Below, piece after piece: positions 60,001 to 64,000 of a stretch of 64,000 nt of DNA. The DNA lies in the NCBI RefSeq assembly GCF_000003815.2, contig NC_049979.1:14615459-14679458 (forward strand), in the 5' to 3' direction. The DNA comes from Branchiostoma floridae. Its lineage: Eukaryota; Chordata; Leptocardii; Amphioxiformes; Branchiostomatidae. The position numbers and the translations under genes are program-made. The stretch's first letter is position 1, and every line of letters begins with the position of its first letter. A model generated the notes under the pieces. It ran no database searches and had not been told where the DNA came from. It worked only from the letters and a program-made list of their open reading frames with translations.

Positions 60001-60885
60001 TAGCTCCTAATGCAACACCAACAAACAAGACTCACCAAGAACACATAGCCTCTCTCCTTCCTGCAGGTCGTAGGCCTTGGTGAAGTCAGCATGAATCTTA
60101 CTGCGGACGGCAGGCAGCCAGATGCCATTCAGGGTCCTGAAAACATTGAAACATGTGAGATATCTTTCTTTGATTTACCAGTAACCAAGGGGTACATTTG
60201 ACCCAAAAATGGGAGCAAACAGGCCAAAGTCGGGATCAATTGTGAGCAAATATACCAGTAAATACATGAAGAAGACATTCGATTTGTTGTTTCCATGACT
60301 TAACGTTATATCTAACTCTACTGATAGAATCTTGATAAAGAAAGTCAATAAAGAGTAGACAGAAATGTCATAGGGATACTTCACAGATATGTTAAAGGGA
60401 TGGTCCAAGACCTAACATTTTGAAAATACAGAGTTTTAAGCTAAACAAACTTGCATACTATGATGAGCATGCACAGTTAATGGTATGAACAGAATACAAC
60501 TTGAGCTGCCTAAAGTTGTGTCCTACCTGGAGAGGACAAGAAGGTTCTCCAGTAAGGGGATGATGTGTGCTGTGGATGGGTTTCTGTACACCACTGCACC
60601 ATCACCACTCTGTCCCAGTACAAATCCTCCTCTCATGGCCTCCTGTACACAACATATACAACACAGTATGGTGGTAACTTACTACCTTTACAGCAGGGAA
60701 CATAAAGTTATGTAGAATGTTATTGCAACTGAACAACAGCCGTCCAGCTGGAAAACATTTTAACATGTTGGTTTCAATGCTTCTGTTGGAAAATAAAAAA
60801 CAAAACTCTTTGACCTTACCTCTTTGTCTTGAGGCCATTTACACCTCTTGACCAATCCCAACATCATGTTGATACAGTACAGCAC
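26902..60885 (-). CDS. XPO5: exportin-5 (XPO5), 3' part, 13 exons
   Basis: Karyopherin that carries pre-microRNAs and other hairpin RNAs out of the nucleus with Ran-GTP. Read on the minus strand, exons 60820-60885, 60527-60642, 60036-60136, 36698-36794, 34920-35056, 34499-34596, 33524-33573, 33197-33279, 28997-29070, 28601-28705, 28177-28299, 27837-28022 and 26902-27054 join with matching phases into 462 residues plus stop. The protein follows human exportin-5 (about 1204 aa) over its C-terminal HEAT repeats: PDYRLRPIIRVFMKP, RLNTRWEVIN, GLHQHGQHESC, FYETLRPTHP and DVNIPNLPPLFK near the end. It is shorter than human in the acidic loop after LLTREYIDLL. The N-terminal Ran-binding part lies right of the window. 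The 23.2-kb intron 36795-60035 hosts a GPCR gene on the other strand. Confidence 0.95.
27837..28022 (-). CDS. XPO5: XPO5 exon
   Basis: Acceptor gtctacag|TTC, donor GGG|gtaaga, 62 codons, phase 0. It encodes FYETLRPTHPQLPAVLVQVP through DKRKKEMFKKLVSGAIG. Confidence 0.95.
28177..28299 (-). CDS. XPO5: XPO5 exon
   Basis: Acceptor attgcag|GTG, donor CAG|gtatgg, 41 codons. It encodes VLERGVQPEMINHLFLCILR and GLHQHGQHESC, a HEAT-type helix pair highly similar to human. Confidence 0.95.
28601..28705 (-). CDS. XPO5: XPO5 exon
   Basis: Acceptor ttttgcag|TCT, donor CAG|gtgcct, 35 codons. It encodes SVATAVLICLYSALWWNDTT, SCHR and AWMMLKQ. Confidence 0.93.
28997..29070 (-). CDS. XPO5: XPO5 exon
   Basis: Acceptor ctctacag|AG, donor GAG|gtaggt. 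It encodes PSENAPTFHQQEISALGKCL and LQHE; the LGKCL core matches human exportin-5. Confidence 0.93.
29071..33196. other. XPO5 intron, 4.1 kb, carrying a 1.37-kb TIR element
   Basis: Contains a 24-bp tandem duplication at about 29098-29146 and the TIR element 31013-32378. The rest shows only short ORFs with no recognisable protein. Confidence 0.6.
31013..32378. mobile_element. 1.37-kb TIR element, CTGTAATTC ends, TA target duplication
   Basis: The left end reads CTGTAATTC ... TTTATGTTCACGG. The right end, in reverse complement, reads CTGTAATTC with TTTATGTTCACGG following after a short insertion. TA flanks both ends (31011-31012, 32379-32380). Inside, near both ends, are TTCGCGG motifs shared with the smaller elements at 57657 and 61038. 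No transposase-like ORF was found, so it appears non-autonomous. TA duplication suggests the Tc1/mariner group, but the superfamily is not settled. Confidence 0.75.
33197..33279 (-). CDS. XPO5: XPO5 exon
   Basis: Acceptor gttccccag|T, donor CTAG|gttggt. It encodes GAGEEVTQEVVDDQLTRLLT and REYIDLL, aligned to LEEQLVRMLTREVMDLI of human. Confidence 0.94.
33524..33573 (-). CDS. XPO5: XPO5 short exon
   Basis: A 50-nt exon (cttccag|AGG ... ACAGA|gtaagt) encoding RLNTRWEVINNRQAET. It enters in phase 0, leaves in phase 2 and fits both neighbours. Confidence 0.9.
33574..34498. other. XPO5 intron, 0.9 kb
   Basis: No recognisable gene, RNA or repeat. Confidence 0.5.
34499..34596 (-). CDS. XPO5: XPO5 exon
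   Basis: Acceptor gcccag|GT, donor CAG|gtaaga. It encodes VFMKPFVQNCPSDFYSSLLL and PMLSALSQYMLQ. The split Arg codon is completed from the previous exon. Confidence 0.94.
34920..35056 (-). CDS. XPO5: XPO5 exon
   Basis: Acceptor tgtgttcag|C, donor ATCC|gtatcc. It encodes YHVLGNCGASLGREFYGIPQ through DHIPDYRLRPII. An alternative acceptor (tactag at 35043-35048) was rejected because it breaks frame with the previous exon. Confidence 0.93.
35057..36697. other. XPO5 intron, 1.6 kb
   Basis: Contains the AAAGT microsatellite. No exon, RNA gene or larger repeat was recognised. Confidence 0.5.
35771..35793. repeat. (AAAGT)n microsatellite
   Basis: Four to five AAAGT units in an XPO5 intron. Confidence 0.85.
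36698..36794 (-). CDS. XPO5: XPO5 exon
   Basis: Acceptor gttgcag|GT, donor ACTG|gtaggt. It encodes LHSPHPAPNDPAVGKTPVEK and MQSFLTSVHDN. The following Cys codon is split with the next exon. Confidence 0.93.
38919..39442. mobile_element. 524-bp MITE, AGGGGCATTCCACTCCA ends, TTAT duplication
   Basis: A perfect 17-bp terminal inverted repeat AGGGGCATTCCACTCCA at both ends, flanked by TTAT at 38915-38918 and 39443-39446. The interior has no transposase ORF. Confidence 0.8.
39845..40146 (-). repeat. interspersed repeat copy 2
   Basis: Reverse-complement copy of the family at 648 and 41998. It contains the longest shared stretch, including TTTTGAACTGGATGTGCCAT, GGTCTTGATTTTTAGATGGC and AGATAGCTTGTGACATAAGG, and has an expanded (AC)n with (AGAC) variants at about 40070-40113. 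Confidence 0.8.
41390..41740. repeat. diverged tandem array with TTAGG-like tracts
   Basis: Three spaced TTAGG-rich tracts (GGTTAGGAATAGGATTAGGA, GGTTAGGGGTGGGAATAGG, GGTTTAGGTTCAGG) share flanking words such as CAATGACA, GTGTCATGGA and GATTGA. They look like old tandem duplicates about 110-190 bp apart. Confidence 0.5.
41998..42290 (+). repeat. interspersed repeat copy 3
   Basis: Same blocks in the same order as the reverse complement of 39845-40146: TTTGTGGTCAGCATAACC, AGAACCTCTGGATGGATT, ATATTTGGTATGTGGGTA, GACAAAGGTCAAGGTC, then ATGGTCTTGATTTTTTGATG. An 11-bp difference occurs around GTAACGTTACTG. Confidence 0.8.
42520..42548. repeat. 29-nt palindrome with two octamer motifs
   Basis: TTATGCAAATAAGT, a central C, then ACTTATTTGCATAA. 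Each arm contains ATGCAAAT/ATTTGCAT, the octamer site known for POU-domain factors. Confidence 0.8.
42593..42983. repeat. two direct copies of a 107-bp repeat
   Basis: Copies at 42593-42700 and 42877-42983 share GTAAATGATTGGATTGTCAA, GTTAAAGGTGT, CATAACCAAGCA, ATTATGCAGATGTG and CATTTGCATAATCAGAATA. They are 284 bp apart, and each carries ATTTGCAT. Confidence 0.85.
44085..44542. mobile_element. 458-bp hAT-like MITE
   Basis: The left end TAGGGGTGGGTACCAGTAC and the reverse complement of the right end TAGGGCTGGGTACAGGTAC form an imperfect TIR. Flanks GTCACAGC (44077-44084) and GTCACGGC (44543-44550) are an 8-bp target duplication with one mismatch. Eight-base duplications and TAGGGGTGGG-like ends are typical of hAT elements. 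No transposase ORF. Confidence 0.85.
46381..46388. promoter_or_regulatory. perfect CRE, TGACGTCA
   Basis: Full palindromic cAMP response element about 960 bp upstream of the GPCR start codon. A chance hit cannot be excluded at this distance. Confidence 0.35.
47106..47113. promoter_or_regulatory. perfect CRE upstream of the GPCR
   Basis: TGACGTCA about 235 bp before the GPCR start codon, inside a GC-richer block (about 46990-47340) that is a plausible promoter. It suggests CREB/ATF-type control by inference. Confidence 0.5.
47347..48498 (+). CDS. orphan class A (rhodopsin-like) GPCR, intronless, nested in an XPO5 intron
   Basis: A complete 383-aa seven-helix receptor in one exon. N24 and N29 are glycosylation sites in the N-terminus. 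Landmarks are N61 in TM1 (GGNIGVLVV), D89 in TM2, C116 and C197 for the extracellular disulfide, D140-R141-Y142 at the end of TM3, W168 in TM4, P213 in TM5, and N320-P321 in NPIVY of TM7, then an amphipathic helix 8 and a Ser/His-rich tail. TM6 reads FFVSWSLHG: the tryptophan of CWxP is kept, but Cys is Ser and the kink proline is Leu. TM7 has Leu where opsins carry the retinal lysine, so it is not an opsin. No ligand family is recognised with confidence. ATG 47347 is the first of two close in-frame starts (the other is 47356, with A at -3). Confidence 0.93.
   Translation: MVTMEAQPTLELTTDFPESEFISNHSSENGSMPIIFGTSPLEQALQVTYVTLSYLATLGGNIGVLVVILSYKRLRKPRYYVHCSLACCDIFITTVCIPTVIVNLLYRVNDLGWVWCQVHSAVYMTMSACTLFNLAIMAMDRYYVICWALNYHNVVTTSRVLSLITAAWLTSIVSVAVYQIMSRFADPHQYMPDLLLCTPRVTTTWVSLRYQLPMLCVASALTIASFAVIIFSYVKVYQQASRQHSLIKSQNEGDDVKFLETKAVKTITTHSIIFLIFFVSWSLHGITKLLLENWTFPSDALKAANRTFLLVFLTIPCYSNPIVYGFCNTEIQEAFLDMIKRIRTKGNDVFIGQGTTNSHRHGRAKSYSDDHDENQGCQEAEQV
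48522..48527 (+). promoter_or_regulatory. AATAAA poly(A) signal of the GPCR, proximal
   Basis: Canonical hexamer 24 nt after the GPCR stop. A second AATAAA lies at 49242-49247, about 0.75 kb downstream, and may be the main site. Confidence 0.5.
52433..52481. repeat. short tandem duplication, two 23-24-bp units
   Basis: The unit TTAGTAGTATWTCAATTCAC followed by AAAT occurs twice in direct succession. Confidence 0.7.
57350..57460. repeat. GGAA/GAAT-rich low-complexity tract
   Basis: Degenerate AAGGAAGG and AATGAATG repeats. These resume after the MITE at 57597-57660. Confidence 0.75.
57461..57596. mobile_element. 136-bp MITE inside a GAAT-rich tract
   Basis: Ends TAGTCTCTACCAGACTCCGG and, inverted, the same 20 bases, followed by CTGGAAAACC in both arms; about 40 bp of inverted repeat with few mismatches. 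GGAAGAAT occurs at 57452-57459 and 57597-57604 and could be an 8-bp target duplication, though the surrounding tract is itself rich in this word. Confidence 0.75.
57657..57812. mobile_element. 156-bp member of the CTGTAAA-TIR family
   Basis: Begins CTGTAAAGACATTA and ends TTTCTGCATTTACAG, flanked by TA on both sides. It shares GGGATTTAATTTCG, GGAAAAGGGAC, TTTCGCGGTGGTTTTAATTT and CCACCGCGAA with the element at 61038. Confidence 0.85.
58326..58345. repeat. (GAT)n microsatellite
   Basis: About seven pure ATG/GAT units. Confidence 0.85.
60036..60136 (-). CDS. XPO5: XPO5 exon
   Basis: Acceptor atgttttcag|G, donor CTTG|gtgagt. It encodes TLNGIWLPAVRSKIHADFTK and AYDLQEGERLCVL, aligned to RTHNTLYAPEMLAKM ... 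EKSAILG of human. Confidence 0.93.
60527..60642 (-). CDS. XPO5: XPO5 exon
   Basis: Acceptor gtgtacag|GAG, donor TCCAG|gtagga. It encodes EAMRGGFVLGQSGDGAVVYR and NPSTAHIIPLLENLLVLS. Confidence 0.94.
60820..60885 (-). CDS. XPO5: XPO5 most upstream exon in the window
   Basis: Acceptor ttctgtag|GTG, donor GAG|gtaagg, 22 codons: VLYCINMMLGLVKRCKWPQD and KE. No further XPO5 exon is visible up to the window edge. Confidence 0.88.
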
Positions 60886-61037
60886 CTACAGAATTGGCAA
60901 AATACACAAAAATTAAGATTGTTCTTTTTTTCAAAAATTCTTTTACAGGTCACCAATCAGTATATCATTAGTATCATATACTGAAGCACTTGGTACTGAT
61001 CCAAGGGCTGCCTGACCCAATTTACAAAGCCTATATA

Positions 61038-61245
61038 CTGTAAATGCATTTAAGTTCGCGGGGATTTAATTTCGCGGTAGCGGGAAAAGGGACTTTTCGC
61101 AGTGGTTCTGATTTCGCGGTAACACCATAGACTGCAGTCTAATACCATGATAGAAAAATGTTCGCGGTGGTTTTAAGTTCGCGGTGAAGTGGTCACCGGG
61201 AAAACCGCGAACATTAATCCACCGCGAACATTTCTGCATTTACAG
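61038..61245. mobile_element. 208-bp member of the CTGTAAA-TIR family
   Basis: Terminal repeats CTGTAAATGCATTTAAGTTC and, inverted, CTGTAAATGCAGAAATGTTC, with TA on both flanks (61036-61037, 61246-61247). The interior repeats TTCGCGGTGG/CCGCGAA words, so the element can fold extensively. Confidence 0.88.
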
Positions 61246-61659
61246 TAGCTTATTAGGGCAGTTAACCAGTGATCTGCACCTGGGAAGTATACATAATACT
61301 AATGTGCATATATATATATATATATAAACAATGATGTAATAAGAGTGTTACAGATTGTACCAAGAATCTAGAACCAACACTAAAAAAAAAGAAGAACCAA
61401 GAGACACAGTCCTATCACATAACCACAAAGAAATTAGCAATTACCTATCAAACAATGGTGAAGAGTCCTCAACGAAAATCCTGGGTCCAGATTTTAACAT
61501 CTGTTTCGAAATTAGAATATCATAACTCTGTCCATGTCCAAGGTTGAGCAACTTCTCCAAACTGTATTGCACAGACCCAACTATACTTGCTGTGTACAAA
61601 GGTGGCAGCAGTGAGATATGCATATGAATGCCTTAAGTATAAGTGACTTTCTACTGATC

Positions 61660-63770
61660 TCCAGACTTCTTATCTCATGAAAAAATGCAGGCAGGAAAGA
61701 CATAATAATCTTCTTTATGGTACTCCATAGGCCAAGGTTGTACTTCCTTAGGTGTCAAGGAGTGAACAGGATTGTGTTAGGTGCAATTTAAAGGCAAAGA
61801 CGACCTTTCAGATGGCCTTGGGATGGCAATTTCATTTGATCAAACACCAACTTAAACAGAAAAGTTCGAAAAGGGTACTGACAACAGCATTTTCCATACA
61901 TTGTTGAGCACAAACGACCTTCTGTAAGTGTTAACAACCTTAGAAGAATCCCAGGATTACCCAAATGTATCTTCTTCAGAAACAAGACTGGCCAAGAAAG
62001 TCATCATGACCTTCTTTATGGTCCTGTGTACGTGCAGGTTGTATCTTCTCTAAGGTCAGCGGGTGAGTGGGCTCGTAATGATCATAACCTATAGTAAACA
62101 TATGAGGAACGTACAGGCTGTACTTAAGGATGACTATTCCATAAAATTAGTCACCATCACTTTGAATGGTCTCTAAAAGTGCGCCTATTTTGTCTTTTGA
62201 GACATGAGTATCACACACAATACTTAACATGACCTCCTGCAAATATGTAGCTTCGAAGCCAACAAGGAGCATACAAGTAGCATCTAGGGATGGCAACAAT
62301 CAGACACTAAATGTCTTTAATGTTTCTATCAATATATCCTTCTGGTCAATGTATTACATACCATGAGCCCATCCTTGACATTCATACAATGTCATGTAGA
62401 AGGGTGATCAGGCCAACAAATAGTGCCAATGACCTTCAGCAAGTGTCAATGACCTTCCACAAATCTGTAGGTCTTCTTATCTTTAAAAACAAATGTAGGA
62501 AGGACGGAAAGATATCCTGGCTCTCTTTATGGTTATGGTGTGTGGTGGTTTTAGCATCTCAAATGTGCATGGCACAACCATAACAGGCTACCAGGAACAT
62601 ATAACCTTAATCCACCGAAACAGTTTCTGCAATTTAAGTACATCAGTGGGACTATAAAATTTTGAGTGACATCCATCACTCTTCTTCAGCTTCACTAGAA
62701 TGGACTGGCAAAACAATTCCATACAAGACTATTGTTTACCTTGATGTCTATCCTTCAGAAACATATCTGATTTAGTTTCAAAACATTTTTGGAAGCCAGG
62801 ACACATTGAACAGCTCTTCCAAAGAGGCATTAGACAAACTGCCACAAAGTGACATACTGCTGTGTAGTGTGGAAAAAAGTTGAGGAAGAGGATGTACGGA
62901 GTAATATCAAATGCTATACTCAAATATTCAAAAATCAAAAGTTTACAGCATTTTCCAATTCACACATCAAGGTTAAGGACCACTGCATGCACAAGGAATT
63001 TGCATGACAAATTAGATAATTATGTAAGTTCAAATGTTTGAGTCTAAACTAACCCAGTAAACAGTACAATGGAACCCCCCTCCCCAAAAGTGGTGACATG
63101 ATGGATCATCAGGATAAAATGTTAGACAGAATGAAGCTTCAGTTAGCTTATCAGACCTAATGAGGAGCCTTTCTTACTACATGTACCTCTAGCTCTGTTT
63201 TCATATCTCTACCTCTCACACACACAAATACTCTATATCCATAGAGTCTTGTTTGATGCTCCCTAAGAGTGAGAATGATTTTCCTAATAAGGCCACACCA
63301 ATTTAATTTGTTGGTTCATGGATTTTTAAAAAACTGGGGAAAAAAAGCTTAACTGGAAAAACGAAAATGAAAAAAAAAAGCCAGCCCTGTGGACCAGGTT
63401 TGTGCCTTGGTGCACTCGGTTTTATGGAGTGAATACAGTCATATTTAAGTTTCCTCCCTACCCACTACTTCTATGATGTCCGCTTGCTATCATATCTTTA
63501 TCTTTTAAAAATTTGTGAACCAACAAATCAAATCGGTATGGCCTAAGAGATGAAGGAGCAGGTGATTCAAGACCATGCTGAACATGACTGAAACAGAAAG
63601 TGTCAATGACCTTCAAGAGTCAATCATTATGGCTTCCTAGATATTGCCAGGGCTTATGTTCTAGAAACAACGGTAGGAAAGTCATCATGGCCTGCATTAT
63701 GGTTCTACATTACATACCATCTCAACTGTCATCTACAAGTGACCAGGATTGTGTGCCACACAACTTATAG
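61660..63770. repeat. degenerate repeat array, four scattered units
   Basis: Units near 61670-61770, 61980-62070, 62440-62550 and 63600-63760 share TGACCTTC, CTTAT-CTT, GGAAAGTCATCATGACCTTC and TTTATGGT; two also share GTGA(A/C)CAGGATTGTGT. Divergence is high. Confidence 0.5.
63291..63543. mobile_element. 253-bp foldback MITE, TAA duplication
   Basis: Arms GGCCACACCAATTTAATTTG, TTGGTTC and, inverted, GGCCATACCGATTTGATTTG, TTGGTTC pair over about 40 bp. TAA flanks both ends (63288-63290, 63544-63546). Three-base TAA/TTA duplications are typical of PIF/Harbinger elements. No transposase ORF. Confidence 0.75.
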
Positions 63771-64000
63771 GTGACAAAAAATTTGGAAGGGACAGTTCTG
63801 ACAAAATCTAAATTTCCAACCAAAGTACTTCATTTTTCTTTTCCATATGTTCTTTTAAATTACATTTTTTAACATCATGTTGATTGGTATTAAAATTGGC
63901 CGCAAATTGTGTTTATGTATAGAAAAAAGATATCTTACAAGGTAACATACTTTTTTATTCTAATTCTTCTTATCATCAATATGAAAAACATCAAATTTGC

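Larger units (their letters stand above)
36795..60035. other. giant XPO5 intron, 23.2 kb
   Basis: The protein passes from RLCVLG directly to LHSPHP with matching phase, as in vertebrate exportin-5, so no exon is missing. The intron holds the plus-strand GPCR 47347-48498, MITEs at 38919, 44085, 57461 and 57657, repeat copies at 39845 and 41998, octamer-containing repeats at 42520-42983 and simple repeats. Outside these I see no coding sequence. Confidence 0.8.
60886..64000. other. XPO5 intron continuing beyond the window
   Basis: Holds the TIR elements at 61038 and 63291, a (TA)n at 61310-61326, and a degenerate repeat array. In the array GTAGGAAAG(T)CATCATGACC and CTTTATGGT-like blocks recur near 61690, 62000, 62500 and 63670. 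No exon was recognised. Confidence 0.6.

Overview
The window reads as animal nuclear DNA from an invertebrate deuterostome, most likely a lancelet (Branchiostoma). This is an inference. Small exons with GT/AG borders lie in AT-rich introns full of decayed repeats and small inverted-repeat transposons. The two multi-exon genes match vertebrate proteins exon by exon, and some repeats resemble families I associate with lancelet DNA. No tRNA, rRNA, CRISPR or bacterial feature was seen.

Plus strand, 1 to about 23.5 kb: the 3' part of the PALS1/MPP5 (Drosophila stardust) gene. Thirteen exons from 1278 to 21688 give 554 continuous residues: L27N, L27C, PDZ, SH3, basic HOOK and a non-catalytic guanylate-kinase-like domain. 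The 5' exons lie left of the window. Two extra open exons fit the splice phase and may be alternative first exons (4213-4308 and 10220-10813), and there is a candidate 30-nt cassette exon in the GUK region (18719-18748). Two introns carry duplicated, decayed copies of the following exon's acceptor and start.

About 23.5 to 26.8 kb: the gap between two convergent genes. It holds a short Cys/His-motif ORF of probable transposon origin (23937-24278) and a perfect 80-bp palindrome (24630-24709).

Minus strand, about 26.8 kb to 60.9 kb: the 3' part of exportin-5 (XPO5). Thirteen exons give 462 residues, all splice phases agree, and the protein aligns with the C-terminal two-fifths of vertebrate exportin-5. 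The 5' exons lie right of the window. Intron 36795-60035 is 23.2 kb long and contains, on the opposite strand, a complete intronless rhodopsin-class GPCR (47347-48498, 383 aa) with a perfect CRE about 235 bp upstream.

Mobile DNA is plentiful. There are three members of one TIR family (31013-32378, 57657-57812, 61038-61245; ends CTGTAAWT, TA duplications), a hAT-like MITE (44085-44542), a TTAT-flanked MITE (38919-39442), a possible hAT-like MITE (57461-57596) and a TAA-flanked foldback element (63291-63543), plus three copies of a roughly 300-bp interspersed repeat and several small diverged tandem arrays. The genes serve epithelial polarity (PALS1), nuclear export of small-RNA precursors (exportin-5) and signalling (GPCR). 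I see no operon-like functional link between them.
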